A stretch of 64,000 nt of DNA from Couchioplanes caeruleus (GCF_003751945.1 NZ_RJKL01000001.1:8202501-8266500), one strand, 5' to 3'. Positions 24,722 to 33,591 are shown, numbered from the stretch's first letter. Numbers and translations are program-made. Notes: generated from the sequence alone by a model not told the origin.

Positions 24722-25656
24722 GGGCGGGTGGCGGTGAGGACCACGACGGCGATGCGCTCGGCGTGCGCGTACGCCTCGCCGTCGAGCTCTTCGCCGTAGA
24801 CGTCCGGATCCGCCTCGCGGTAGGTCCAGCTCAGCCCGGTCTCCTTGAGGCGCGCCGCGGCCGCTTCCCGCAGCGGGTCCTGGCCGGCGACGATGCCCGT
24901 GCCGCTGAACAGCACGAGGGAGCCGCCCGGGGCCAGCCGGTCGGCGGCCGCGTCGAGGATCGCGAGCGACAGCTCGTGACCCTCCGGGCCGCCGCCGTCG
25001 CGGTAGGCGCGACCGGCCGGATCGATCATGAACGGGGGATTGGAGACGATCAGGTCGAAGTCGCCGTCGACGCCGGAGAGCAGGTCGCTGTGGCACGGGC
25101 GTACTCCGGGCGTGCCGGCGAGCGCCACGTTGACCTCGGTGAAGCTCAGCGCGTCGGGGTTGATGTCGACGGCGAGGACCTCGGCGTCGCAGGCACGCTT
25201 GGCCACCGTGATCGCGCCCGCGCCGGTGCCGCACCCGATGTCCACCGCCCGGCGTACGGGCCGGTCGCGGCCGGCGAGGTGCGCGGCGGCGGCGTCCGCC
25301 ATCCGGTAGGTGTCCGGGCCGAAGAAGACCGAGTCCGCGGCGGTGGTCGGGAAGGCCGAGTGCACGTACAGCTCACCGTCGTACGTGGAGAATCGCACGC
25401 GGCTGCGTACCAGGTCGCCATCGCGTGCCCACACTCCGGCGGCGTCCATCAGGGCGGCGATCCCGGCGGGCAGCACCTCGGGTGGGGCCGGGCGGCTCCA
25501 GCCGAAGATGTCGCGCAGGTCGCGGGCCAGCGCGTTCTCGGGGCGGCTGTTGACCCGGGCGTGTGTCGCGGGGGTGACGGTGGTGAAGGAGTACCCGAGG
25601 TCTTTGAGGGCGGTGCCCAGCTCGCGGAGGGCGGCTCCGGCAGTCGTCGTGATCAT
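24718..25656 (-). CDS. Class I SAM-dependent methyltransferase (HemK/RlmG-like, NPPF motif)
   Basis: This 312-residue protein has an N-terminal domain (about 1-125) and a C-terminal methyltransferase fold. Motif I is VDIGCGTGAGAI, the acidic end of strand 2 is AVDINPDAL, and the catalytic NPPF (in LIVSNPPFMID) marks N-methyltransferases acting on amide or exocyclic nitrogens. Fusions of this type resemble the RlmG/PrmC-like 'methyltransferase small' group, so an rRNA, protein glutamine or small-molecule substrate is possible. ATG at 25656 is preferred over upstream starts. It is translationally coupled to the YbdK-type ligase. Confidence 0.85.
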   Translation of the reverse strand: MITTTAGAALRELGTALKDLGYSFTTVTPATHARVNSRPENALARDLRDIFGWSRPAPPEVLPAGIAALMDAAGVWARDGDLVRSRVRFSTYDGELYVHSAFPTTAADSVFFGPDTYRMADAAAAHLAGRDRPVRRAVDIGCGTGAGAITVAKRACDAEVLAVDINPDALSFTEVNVALAGTPGVRPCHSDLLSGVDGDFDLIVSNPPFMIDPAGRAYRDGGGPEGHELSLAILDAAADRLAPGGSLVLFSGTGIVAGQDPLREAAAARLKETGLSWTYREADPDVYGEELDGEAYAHAERIAVVVLTATRP

Positions 25657-25781
25657 GGCCCGCTGTGTGCCCCGCCCGGCGGTGGATATTCCCTCCTGCG
25701 GGTGCCGGGTACGGAGAATTGTCATCGGACGCACAGGTGCGGCACAAGAACAGTTCAGGCGCGGGGTGAAGGCTGTCCGTC

Positions 25782-26228
25782 ATGCGTGTGCAACTGAACC
25801 GCAGCGACCGGAACGAGGCCTTCATGCCGAACTCGACGACCGTGCCCGTCCCCGGCCTCGACCGGCAGCGGAGCGACGCCGTCGTGGTCGTGCTGGGCCA
25901 CTCGGGGCGCGTCGCCGCGCTTGCCGCGCAGTTGCCCGCGGGCTGGTCGGTGCGGTTCGCCGCCTCCGCTTGCGCCGTGCGGCCCGGCGAGATCGTCCTG
26001 ATCAGCGGTGCCCGGGAGGACGTCGTGCGCGACGCGAGGGCGGTGCTGTCCGGGCGTACCCGGATCGTCGCCCTGGTCGACGAGGACGCCGGGGCGGATC
26101 TGGTGACCGCCGTGCTGACGGCCGGAGCGGACGCCTGCGTCCGCGGCGGGCAGCCGGCGATCCTGGCGAGCCACCTGGTGGCGTGCCGCCGCCGGCAGCT
26201 CGCGGACCGCTGGCTCAACGTGCCGTGA
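25782..26228 (+). CDS. Small receiver-like hypothetical protein
   Basis: This 148-residue protein is not confidently assigned. It alternates strand-like hydrophobic runs (AVVVVLG, IVLISGA, RIVALVDE) with helices and ends AGADACVRGGQPAILASHLV, similar in layout to a response-regulator receiver domain. The acidic pocket and phospho-acceptor Asp are missing, so it would be a pseudo-receiver. No DNA-binding domain follows. The first ATG (25782) has GAAGG upstream; an ATG at 25824 is an alternative that removes 14 residues. It is divergent from the methyltransferase gene. Confidence 0.55.
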   Translation: MRVQLNRSDRNEAFMPNSTTVPVPGLDRQRSDAVVVVLGHSGRVAALAAQLPAGWSVRFAASACAVRPGEIVLISGAREDVVRDARAVLSGRTRIVALVDEDAGADLVTAVLTAGADACVRGGQPAILASHLVACRRRQLADRWLNVP

Positions 26229-26394
26229 GATTTTGCTCTGCTGTGGTGCAAAACACCGAGGGCGTTGACCAGCAACAAGGCGACGGAGAGTGACCTGGGA
26301 TACCTGCGTAATTTGCCGAGGTAGGCAGCGATCCGGAAGCTGGTGAGCGGAAGCGATGAGGCTTTCGCCATCACTTTCCGTAAGGAGACGGACG

Positions 26395-26640
26395 ATGCCT
26401 TTCACGAACACGATCCGCGACGCCCGCGTCGCCCTGTCGCACCGGCGCACCCAGCGGCGGGCCTACCGGCAGTTGAGCGCCGAGCTTGCGGCCTTCCGGA
26501 CGCCCGCCGAGCGCGCCGAGCTCGACCTCATCCTCGGCCGGCACGATGAGACGGAGACCGCGGAGATCCGCGCGATCCTCAACCGGCAGGACTACGAACG
26601 TCAGCGCGCGCGGATGGCCGTGGGCGGGTACCGCGGCTGA
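26395..26640 (+). CDS. Small charged hypothetical protein
   Basis: This 81-residue Arg/Glu-rich helical protein starts at an ATG with TAAGGAG eight bases upstream. It contains RRTQRRAYRQLSAELAAFRT and RAELDLILGRHD, then RAILNRQDYERQRARMA. It has no signal peptide or membrane segment. Similar short RNA-polymerase-independent proteins are common in actinomycetes but their role is unknown. It is followed 13 bp later by a strong bidirectional hairpin. Confidence 0.7.
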   Translation: MPFTNTIRDARVALSHRRTQRRAYRQLSAELAAFRTPAERAELDLILGRHDETETAEIRAILNRQDYERQRARMAVGGYRG

Positions 26641-26652
26641 CGACTCCATCCT

Positions 26653-26700
26653 GGACACGACAGAGGCCCCGGCGACGTTGCCGGGGCCTCTGTCGTGTCC
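26653..26700. terminator. Bidirectional 21-bp hairpin terminator
   Basis: A perfect 21-bp stem begins GGACACGACAGAGGCCCCGG, with a 6-base loop GACGTT. It lies between the convergent small-protein gene (ending 26640) and the TerC gene (ending 26708), so it can stop transcription from both sides. Confidence 0.9.
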
Positions 26701-26707
26701 GAGGGGA

Positions 26708-27715
26708 TCAGTGCTCCGCGCGGTCCTCCCGTGGCGCGCGGGCCCGCAGGCTGCCGGCGTGGGCCCGCGCGTCCGGGTCCCGGCGGGTCTTCGCCAGGCT
26801 GGCTACCGTCGTGATCACCAGGACCACCAGGATGACGACGAGCGAGACCGGGGTGCTGATCTGCGGCGCGTCCTTCCACACGTCCTCGTGCAGCCAGTGC
26901 AGCACCAGCTTGGCGCCGATGAAGGCGAGGATCAGCGACAGGCCCGTCGACAGGTAGACGAGCCGGTCCAGCAGGCCCTTGACCAGGAAGAACAATGCCC
27001 TCAGGCCGAGCAGCGCGAACGCGTTGGCGACGAAGACGATGTATGCCTCCTCGGTCACCCCGAAGACGGCGGGAATCGAGTCCAGTGCGAAGAGCAGGTC
27101 CGTGCTGCCGATGGCGATGAGCGTGATGAACAGCGGCGTCGCCATCCGGCGCCCGTCGATCCGGGTGAACAGCTTGCCCCCGGCGTACTCGTCGGTGACC
27201 GGGAACAGCCGCCTGCTCGCCTTCACCAGGGCGTTGTCCTCGACGCTGGGATCCTCGTCGCGGTGGCGGAAGAGCTGGACCGCGGTGTAGATCAGCAGCA
27301 GGCCGAAGATCAGGAACATGAAGCTGAAGAGCGACAGCAGCGTCGCGCCGAGGGCGATGAAGACGACCCGCAGCGCCAGCGCGATGATGATGCCGAAGGT
27401 GAGCACCTCCTGCTGGTACTTCTCCGGTACCGCGAAGGTGCTCATGATGATCACGAAGACGAAGAGGTTGTCGACCGACAGGCTCTTCTCGACGATGTAG
27501 CCGGCGAAGTACTCGGTGCCGTAGCTCCATCCCGCGACCTGGGCGAAGACGACGCCGAAGAGGAGCGCGACGGCAATGTAGAAGATCGACCAGACGCCTG
27601 CCTCACGGAACCCCACGGCGTGCGGGCGCAGCACGCCGAGGGTCAGGTCGAGGGCGAGCAGGGCGACGATGAGCGCAATGGTCAGCGTCCAGCCGAGCGC
27701 GGTGACCTCCAGCAT
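26708..27715 (-). CDS. TerC-family integral membrane protein
   Basis: This 335-residue membrane protein has eight to nine hydrophobic helices and the TerC/Alx signature sites: an intramembrane acidic motif in KSLSVDNLFVFVIIM and a second in LLFALDSIPAVFGVT, plus FVANAFALLGLRALFFLV. Family members export Mn2+ or support tellurite resistance and protein translocation-linked metal loading; manganese handling is the best-supported general role. The ATG at 27715 follows GGAGG ten bases upstream; a start at 27739 would add eight residues but lacks a good ribosome site. No manganese riboswitch is visible in the 57 bp ahead of the ORF. Confidence 0.9.
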   Translation of the reverse strand: MLEVTALGWTLTIALIVALLALDLTLGVLRPHAVGFREAGVWSIFYIAVALLFGVVFAQVAGWSYGTEYFAGYIVEKSLSVDNLFVFVIIMSTFAVPEKYQQEVLTFGIIIALALRVVFIALGATLLSLFSFMFLIFGLLLIYTAVQLFRHRDEDPSVEDNALVKASRRLFPVTDEYAGGKLFTRIDGRRMATPLFITLIAIGSTDLLFALDSIPAVFGVTEEAYIVFVANAFALLGLRALFFLVKGLLDRLVYLSTGLSLILAFIGAKLVLHWLHEDVWKDAPQISTPVSLVVILVVLVITTVASLAKTRRDPDARAHAGSLRARAPREDRAEH

Positions 27716-27796
27716 CGGCGAGCAACCTCCAGGTGTCATGGGGATTCACCCAGAATCCCTGCCTACGCTGGGAAAATCCTGAAAACAGCGGCGCCG

Positions 27797-28567
27797 TCAG
27801 GCCGTCTGGAAGGAGCGCTTGGCCAGCCCCATCCAGAATCCGTCGATGGGTTGGGCGGGGGTCTGCCCGGGGTCGCCGGAGGCGCCCAGCGTCAGGAACA
27901 TCGGGGCGAAGTGCTCGATCGTCGGGTGCGCGTACGGCATGCCCGGCGCCCGGGAGCGGAAGTCGGCCAGCTCGTCGACCGCGCCACGGGCCAGGGTCTC
28001 CCCGGCCCAGGCGTCGAACTCGCGCGACCAGCCGGGCGCGGGCGCGTCCGTGCGGAAGTCGCGCAGGAACGGCAGGCCGTGCGTGGTGAAGCCGGAGCCC
28101 ACGATCAGCACGCCCTCATCGCGCAGCGGGGCGAGCCGGCCGCCCAGCTCCAGCAGGCGCTCGGGTTCCAGGGTCGGCAGCGACATCTGCAGCACCGGGA
28201 TGTCGGCGTCCGGGTACATGACGCTCAGCGGCACATACGCGCCGTGGTCGAGGCCGCGGGAGGTGCGGGCCACGTGCTCGTTGTCGGGCATGAGCTTCTC
28301 GACGCGCGCGGCCAGCTCGGGCGCGCCCGGCGCCGGATACCGCGCCTCGTAGTAGCGCGGCGCGAAGCCGCCGAAGTCGTACACCAGCGGCGCGGGCCCG
28401 GTGGCGCCGAGCATGAGGGGAGCGGATTCCCAGTGCGCCGAGGCCATGAGGATCGCCGTGGGGCGGGGCAGGCCGGCGGCGAGCTCGCGCAACTGCGAAA
28501 CCCAGACCGGGTCGTCGACCAGGGGCGGGGCGCCGTGGCTGAGGAAGAGCGCGGGCATGGTGCTCAT
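27797..28567 (-). CDS. Class III extradiol ring-cleavage dioxygenase (LigB/DODA family)
   Basis: This 256-residue cytoplasmic metal-dependent dioxygenase begins with the family's metal motif in ALFLSHGAPPL. Further features are ASAHWESAPLML, VPLSVMYPDADIPVLQMSL, GSGFTTHGLPFL and a late AHPTIEHFAPMFLTLGA. This matches the 4,5-DOPA-dioxygenase-like LigB group (about 260 aa; E. coli YgiD is a relative), which opens catechol-type rings or acts on aromatic amines. The ATG has GGAGG five bases upstream. A readable promoter and a perfect 14-bp palindrome precede it, so it is probably induced by an aromatic or oxidative signal. Confidence 0.88.
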   Translation of the reverse strand: MSTMPALFLSHGAPPLVDDPVWVSQLRELAAGLPRPTAILMASAHWESAPLMLGATGPAPLVYDFGGFAPRYYEARYPAPGAPELAARVEKLMPDNEHVARTSRGLDHGAYVPLSVMYPDADIPVLQMSLPTLEPERLLELGGRLAPLRDEGVLIVGSGFTTHGLPFLRDFRTDAPAPGWSREFDAWAGETLARGAVDELADFRSRAPGMPYAHPTIEHFAPMFLTLGASGDPGQTPAQPIDGFWMGLAKRSFQTA

Positions 28568-28577
28568 GGCGACCTCC

Positions 28578-28630
28578 GTTGAAGCTTCAACTGATATCAC
28601 CACGGTACGGCCATTTACTTGAGCTGTCAA
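28578..28630 (-). promoter_or_regulatory. Promoter plus 14-bp palindromic operator for the LigB-type dioxygenase
   Basis: On the minus strand TTGACA (28625-28630) and TACCGT (28602-28607) are spaced by exactly 17 bp. Downstream of the -10 lies the perfect palindrome GTTGAAGCTTCAAC (28578-28591), directly before the ribosome site. Such TTGAAGCTTCAA sites are typical of MarR-type repressor operators. The -35 overlaps the stop codon of the upstream DUF1501 gene. Confidence 0.55.
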
Positions 28631-29835
28631 CTAAACGTGAGGCGCCCCGTCCAGCCGCCCAGGATCGGTTCGGGATCCGCGCCCAGCACGTCGGCGAGCA
28701 GCATGGCGTACACGTCGCGGAAGTCGGTGGTGTGGCGCAGGTCCCCGTCGTCGAGGTCCGTGAGGCTCGGCGGGTCGCCGTGCAGGCCTCCCGGGATGCC
28801 GGCTCCCAGCAGCAGGACCGGGGAGGCCGTGCCGTGGTCGGTGCCGTCCGACGCGTTGGCCCGCACCCGCCGGCCGAACTCCGAGTAGACGGCCACCACC
28901 ACCTCGCGACCCGCCATCCGCTCCACGAAGGCGGCGAGCGGCCCGTCCAGGCTCGCGAGAATCGCCTCCTGGGCGCCCTTCTCGTCGGCGTGCACGTCGA
29001 AGCCGCCGAGCGAGACGGAGTAGACCCGGGTGGCCGCTCCGGCCTCGATGCACCGGGTCACCAGGGCGAGCTGCCGGTCCAGCGCGGGGGCCTGGCCGCC
29101 GGTGGCGGTGGCCGGCTCCTCGTCCGGCTCCTCGTCCTCCTCCGGCGCGGTCCCGGCGACGAGGTCGCGCACGCGGACCAGGTCGGCGAAGCACGCGGCG
29201 GCGCGGGCCCGCTCCGGCGACTCGCCGGCCGACGGGGTGCCCAGGCCGGTGAGGATGTCGCTCGTCACGCCGGCGGGCAGGTCGAGGGTCCCGCCGGGCA
29301 CGGTGGCCCCCGCGCTGCGCGCTCCCGCCAGCAGCGGAGGCAGCACCGGCTCGAAGGACACCGCCAGCCGAGGGTCCCTGCCGGCGGTGTCCAGCCAGCG
29401 GCCGAGCCAGCCGGTCGTGCCGGGACGCTCCGGGCTCGCGGTCTGCCAGATGTCCATGGACCGGAAGTGGCTACGGTCGGGCTTCGGGTAGCCCACGCCC
29501 TGCACGATCGCGAGGCGCCCGTCGCCGTAGAGGCGGTGCAGGCCCTTCAGCGCCGGGTTCAGGGCCAGGCCGTCGTCCAGGGGCAGGACCTGGTCCGCCG
29601 GGTAGGCCATCGACGGCCGGTTGGCGGCGTAGGCGGGGTCCGCGTACGGGATCACGGTGTTCAGGCCGTCGTTGCCGCCGTAGAGCGTGACCAGCACCAG
29701 GATGCGGCCGTTCGGCTCCTCGCTGCGGAAGCCGAGGATGTCCGGCAGGGCGTACGCCGTGGCTCCGGCGGCCAGGGCGCCGGCCGCGACCACGCCGCCC
29801 GCGGTCAGGAGCCGGCGCCGGGTGATGGTGTCCAT
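28627..29835 (-). CDS. DUF1501 domain-containing secreted protein (Tat signal)
   Basis: This 402-residue protein starts MDTITRRRLLTAGGVVAAGA, a twin-arginine signal. The mature part shows LVTLYGGNDGLNTVIPY and YGDGRLAIVQGVGYPKPDRS, and later SEFGRRVRANASDGTDHGTA and LLLGAGIPGGLHG. These are the conserved blocks of DUF1501 proteins, distant relatives of the alkaline-phosphatase/sulfatase fold. An acidic linker (EEDEEPDEEP) is inserted near 225. It lies 12 bp after a DUF1800 gene, the usual partner. The function of the pair is not established; they are often found together in secreted or surface systems. Confidence 0.9.
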   Translation of the reverse strand: MDTITRRRLLTAGGVVAAGALAAGATAYALPDILGFRSEEPNGRILVLVTLYGGNDGLNTVIPYADPAYAANRPSMAYPADQVLPLDDGLALNPALKGLHRLYGDGRLAIVQGVGYPKPDRSHFRSMDIWQTASPERPGTTGWLGRWLDTAGRDPRLAVSFEPVLPPLLAGARSAGATVPGGTLDLPAGVTSDILTGLGTPSAGESPERARAAACFADLVRVRDLVAGTAPEEDEEPDEEPATATGGQAPALDRQLALVTRCIEAGAATRVYSVSLGGFDVHADEKGAQEAILASLDGPLAAFVERMAGREVVVAVYSEFGRRVRANASDGTDHGTASPVLLLGAGIPGGLHGDPPSLTDLDDGDLRHTTDFRDVYAMLLADVLGADPEPILGGWTGRLTFS

Positions 29836-29847
29836 GTCGTTTCCTCC

Positions 29848-31098
29848 TCAGTGGACGGCGTACTCGGGGCTGGCCAGGCCCAGGGTCAGCAGCAGGCGGG
29901 GATCGCCGGCCGCCCCGGCGAGCACGGCGCGGGTCCGCGCCGTCCACTCGTCGACGACGAGGATCCGGGCCAGCGCGTCGGGGCGGTCCGCGCGGGCCGT
30001 GTCGCCGAGCGTGCCGACGGCCTCGGGCGCGAGCGCGGCCAGCGCCCGCCCGGACGCGAGCCGGGCCTGGGCCGACGAGGTGGTCAGCCAGGCCGTGCCG
30101 GCCGGCCAGCCGCCGACGCTGGGCGGACGGAACGGGACCTGGCCCAGGGCGCGCAGCCCCGCGAGGATCCGGGACCGGCCGCGCTCCGGATCGATGCCGA
30201 GCTGGCGGGCGGCCCCGACCATCCACTCCACCGGTTGCTTCACCAGCCGGCCGCGGCAGCCCGCGAACGCGGGGTCGCCCACCAGGGCGCGCAGCATGGC
30301 GACCGTGGAGCCGCCCTGCGCCACCAGCCGGGCGGTCGTGGCCGCGTCCGGTGGGGTGTCGGCGCCGTACCGCGCCCAGAGGCGGCCGGCGAGGAACGGC
30401 CGGTGGGCGGGGTGGGACACGAGCAGGTCGGCGTACGCGTCGGCGTCGAACGTGCCGGTGCGGCCGAGCAGGGTGACGGGCGCGGGGTCGTGACGCCGTG
30501 CGGAGAAGGTCGCAGTCCCGCCCGTCCGGTCCGCCCGCCAGCCGGTGAGCACCCGGGCGCCCGCCTTCACGTCGGCCTCGGTGTAGCCGGCGCCGACGCC
30601 GAGCGTGAACAGCTCCATCAGCTCGCGCGCGAGGTTCTCGTTGGGCGCCTTGCGGGTGTTGCGCTGGGCGTCGAGCCAGATGATCAGGGCGGGGTCGCGC
30701 AGCATCGCCCGGACCAGCGCTCCGGTGCCGCCCGCGCCGTAGCGCCGCAGCGTCGCCTGCTGGCCCAGCATCAGCTCGGCCGAGCGCACCTTGCGGACCG
30801 AGGTCGCCCAGTGCCCGTGCCAGAAGAAGGTGAGCTTCTCCGCGGCGCCGGGCTCGGTGACCATCCGGGTGATCCACCATCCGGTGGCCTCGGTGGCGTC
30901 CCGCCGGGCGTCGGCGCGGCCTTCCCTGCCGGGCCGGAAGGCGCCCACCTCGGGAAGGGACGCCGGGTGGCCGACGGGGGCCAGAACCTTGTCGAGCGTC
31001 GCCGGCACGCCGGCCCGCAGTGCCGCCTCGACCTCGGCGGCGGTGGGCCCGAACGTCAACCGGCGGAGCAGGTGGGAAACCGTGCTGCGGTCCGTCAT
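29848..31098 (-). CDS. DUF1800 domain-containing protein
   Basis: This 416-residue protein has the DUF1800 start SHLLRRLTFGPTAAEVEAAL and the blocks LTFFWHGHWATSV, LIIWLDAQRNTRKAPNENLA, RELMELFTLGVGAGYTEADV and PPSVGGWPAGTAWL. No classical signal peptide is visible, so export, if any, may depend on the Tat-signal partner encoded 12 bp downstream. DUF1800/DUF1501 pairs are widely conserved and usually co-transcribed, but the biochemical role is unknown. The ATG at 31098 opens a gene-free region of 324 bp. Confidence 0.9.
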   Translation of the reverse strand: MTDRSTVSHLLRRLTFGPTAAEVEAALRAGVPATLDKVLAPVGHPASLPEVGAFRPGREGRADARRDATEATGWWITRMVTEPGAAEKLTFFWHGHWATSVRKVRSAELMLGQQATLRRYGAGGTGALVRAMLRDPALIIWLDAQRNTRKAPNENLARELMELFTLGVGAGYTEADVKAGARVLTGWRADRTGGTATFSARRHDPAPVTLLGRTGTFDADAYADLLVSHPAHRPFLAGRLWARYGADTPPDAATTARLVAQGGSTVAMLRALVGDPAFAGCRGRLVKQPVEWMVGAARQLGIDPERGRSRILAGLRALGQVPFRPPSVGGWPAGTAWLTTSSAQARLASGRALAALAPEAVGTLGDTARADRPDALARILVVDEWTARTRAVLAGAAGDPRLLLTLGLASPEYAVH

Positions 31099-31422
31099 GC
31101 CTCGACGCTAGGCGTGGCATGTCAGAAGCGGGTAAGGGCGATGTTCGGTGCGGGTGCGGGACCCCGGCGCTGCGACCCTGCCGCAGGCGTCCACTGTGGG
31201 TCCGAGCGCCACCGCAGGTCAGGTCCATGCCCGTCGATGCATTCCAGGTTTGCCCACTGAGGACATTGCGCCCGGAGGCCGGGCGCTGGCAAGCTACGCG
31301 GAGTCGTGCATTCGCCGCTCACCGTGACGGTCTGCGGTCGATGCGCACGGCCAGTACCCGTACTCCCGTGACCGGCGGTCACCGCGACCGGCGGTCATTC
31401 CGTCATGCGCTAGGGGAATCCC
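31099..31422. other. 324-bp intergenic region between divergent DUF1800 and GPP34 genes
   Basis: No gene is supported here. A 12-bp direct repeat GACCGGCGGTCA occurs at 31370-31381 and 31386-31397, close to the GTG of the GPP34 gene, and could be regulatory. Otherwise nothing recognisable is seen. Confidence 0.4.
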
Positions 31423-32070
31423 GTGCCGTCATCGCAGCTTCCGCTCGCCGATGACCTGTACCTCGCCGCCCATGACTCGGCGCGCGGCCGCTCCCTGCTC
31501 ACCGAGGCCACCCTCGGCCTCGGCCTCGCCGCCGCCCTGCTTGCCGAGCTCGTCCTGTGGCGGCGCCTCGACCTGCGCGACAACCACATCATCGTGATCG
31601 ACGACGAACCCACCCCGGACCCGGCCACCGCCGCGGTCCTCGGCCAGCTCCTGCGCGAACCCGGCCACCGCCGGATTCGCGACTGGATCTCGTTCCTCGC
31701 CACCGGGGTCGCCACCGACCTGGTCGAGCGCCGCCTCGCCCGGGCCGGGCTGGTGCACCGCAAGGAGAAGCGCGGGCTGCTCGGCACCAAGGTCCGCTTC
31801 GTCCCGTCCGACTCCTCGACCGCCGGCTGGCCCGGCACCCGGATCCGCATCGCCGCGACCCGCGGCGAGCTCCTGGACACCTCGGACCTCGTGCTCACCG
31901 GGCTGGTGCTGGCCACCGGCCTCGACCAGCACGTGCTGGTCACGCTCGAACCCGGCGAGCGCGACCACCTGTTCGACCAGCTCCGCCGGCGCCTGCCGGC
32001 GATGTTGCAGCACATCGTCGGCCACGCAGAGGCCGCCGTGGGCGACGCCGTGATGGCCCGCCGGGCCTGA
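31423..32070 (+). CDS. GPP34 (GOLPH3/VPS74-like) family protein
   Basis: This 215-residue helical protein has features of the GPP34 family: LADDLYLAAHD, TLGLGLAAALLAELVLWRRL, DWISFLATGVATDLVERRLA, then a beta-hairpin-like region HRKEKRGLLGTKVRFVPSD and a C-terminal helix pair. Eukaryotic relatives bind phosphatidylinositol-4-phosphate at the Golgi. Actinobacterial copies are numerous and thought to associate with membranes, but their roles are largely unknown. The GTG start is preceded by AGGGGAA. It sits 33 bp before the amino-acid permease gene and may be co-transcribed with it. Confidence 0.85.
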   Translation: MPSSQLPLADDLYLAAHDSARGRSLLTEATLGLGLAAALLAELVLWRRLDLRDNHIIVIDDEPTPDPATAAVLGQLLREPGHRRIRDWISFLATGVATDLVERRLARAGLVHRKEKRGLLGTKVRFVPSDSSTAGWPGTRIRIAATRGELLDTSDLVLTGLVLATGLDQHVLVTLEPGERDHLFDQLRRRLPAMLQHIVGHAEAAVGDAVMARRA

Positions 32071-32103
32071 ACACCCCCTCCCCTCCACCCCCTTGGAGTC
32101 CCC

Positions 32104-33591
32104 GTGTCCGCAACCACCACCCCGGCCGGAACCAGTCAGTTGTCGACCGCTCTCGCCCGCGACCGCCTGGGCGTCGCCGCTGTCGTCTTCTTCGTCATGT
32201 CGGCCGCCGCGCCGCTCACCGTGGTCGCCGGGGTCGTACCGACCGGGCTCGCGGTCACCGGGCTCACCGCGATCTCCATCGCGTTCCTGGCGGTCGCCGT
32301 GGTGCTGGCCGTCTTCGCCGTCGGCTACGTCGCCATGGCCCGGCACATCGCGAACGCGGGGGCGTTCTACGCGTACATCGCGCAGGGGCTCGGCCGCCCG
32401 CTGGGCGTCGGCGCCGCGTGGGTCGCGCTGGTGGCCTACAACAGCTTCCAGCTCGCCTCGTACGGCGGCTTCGGTGCGATCGCCGCCCCGCTGTTCGCCG
32501 ACTGGTTCGGCGTCGAGATCCAGTGGTGGGTGATCGCGCTGGCCGCCTGGGCGCTGGTCGCGGTCCTGGGCGTGCGCGACGTCGCGGTCAACGGCAGGGT
32601 CCTGGCCACCCTGCTCGTCGCCGAGATCGTGCTCGTGGTCGTCTTCAGCTTCGCCGACCTGCTCGCGCCCACCTTCGAGGCGTCGGCGGCCCCGCTGGAC
32701 GCGGGCAGCCTGGCCGGTGCGGGCGCCGGCGCGCTGCTGGTCATGGCCGTCACGGGCTTCGTCGGATTCGAACAGTCCGTGGTCTTCAGCGAGGAGTCGC
32801 GCGACCCGCGCCGGACCGTGCCCCGGGCCACCTACATCGCCGTCGCGATGATCGCGGTCCTCTACGCCTTCTCCGCCTGGGCGATGATCTCCGCCGCCGG
32901 TGGGCAGGCCGTCGAGCGCGCCGGCGCCGAGGGCCCGGAACTGTTCTTCAACCTCGCCTCCGCCCGGCTCGGCGACTCCGCCCTGCATCTGGGTCACGCG
33001 CTGTTCCTGACGTCGCTGATCGCGGCGATGATCTCTTTCCACAACATCATCGCCCGGTACACCTTCTCGCTCGGGCGCGAGGGGGTGCTGCCGCGGGCGT
33101 TCGGGCGCACGGTGCCCGGCACGGGCGCGCCCAAGAACGGGTCGCTGGCCCAGTCGGCGCTCGGCCTGGTCGCGATCCTCGGGTACGCGATCATGGGCTG
33201 GGACCCGCTGGTCCAGCTCTTCTTCTGGGGCGGCACCACGGGCGGCATCGGCGTGCTGCTGCTCATCACCATCACCTCGGTCGCGGTGATCGGCTACTTC
33301 GCCCGCCATCCCTGCGGCGAGGACGGCTGGCACCGCCTCGGCGCCCCGGCGATCGGCGCGGTGCTGCTGCTGGTGATGTCGTACCTGGCCGTGACGAACA
33401 TCGAGGTGCTCTTCGGCGTCGCGCCCGGCTCGACGCCGACCTGGGTGGTGCCGCTCGCGTACGGGATCCTGATGCTCGCGGGCGTGCTCTGGGCCCTGAT
33501 CCTGCGCCGCACCCGGGCGCGCGTCTACGCCGGCATCGGCCTCGGCGCGCGCAGCGCCTCCACCTTCTCGTTCACGGAGGCCACCCGATGA
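32104..33591 (+). CDS. APC-family amino acid permease
   Basis: This 495-residue integral membrane transporter has about twelve hydrophobic helices. The first contains FFVMSAAAPLTVVAGVVPTG, and helix 6 has AVTGFVGFEQSVVFSEESRD followed by RTVPRATYIAVA, the conserved consensus region of APC-superfamily amino-acid transporters. Later RYTFSLGREGVLPRAFGR is the typical cytoplasmic loop. Substrate is not predictable. The stop overlaps the ATG of the acetyltransferase gene by 4 bp (ATGA). The region may be one unit with the GPP34 gene upstream. Confidence 0.92.
   Translation: MSATTTPAGTSQLSTALARDRLGVAAVVFFVMSAAAPLTVVAGVVPTGLAVTGLTAISIAFLAVAVVLAVFAVGYVAMARHIANAGAFYAYIAQGLGRPLGVGAAWVALVAYNSFQLASYGGFGAIAAPLFADWFGVEIQWWVIALAAWALVAVLGVRDVAVNGRVLATLLVAEIVLVVVFSFADLLAPTFEASAAPLDAGSLAGAGAGALLVMAVTGFVGFEQSVVFSEESRDPRRTVPRATYIAVAMIAVLYAFSAWAMISAAGGQAVERAGAEGPELFFNLASARLGDSALHLGHALFLTSLIAAMISFHNIIARYTFSLGREGVLPRAFGRTVPGTGAPKNGSLAQSALGLVAILGYAIMGWDPLVQLFFWGGTTGGIGVLLLITITSVAVIGYFARHPCGEDGWHRLGAPAIGAVLLLVMSYLAVTNIEVLFGVAPGSTPTWVVPLAYGILMLAGVLWALILRRTRARVYAGIGLGARSASTFSFTEATR

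Noticed and set aside
24718..25234. Extending the YbdK-type ligase upstream to 25234
   Set aside because: The extra codons lie within the methyltransferase gene and give low-complexity sequence; the GTG at 24721 with 4-bp overlap is the natural start.
27716..27796. yybP-ykoY manganese riboswitch before terC
   Set aside because: Only 57-80 bp are available and the conserved GGGGAGUAGC-type elements are not present.
28579..31260. Plus-strand open frame of 893 codons over the DUF1501/DUF1800 genes
   Set aside because: Low-complexity Arg/Gly/Val composition and no domains; the minus-strand DUF1501 and DUF1800 genes are clear.
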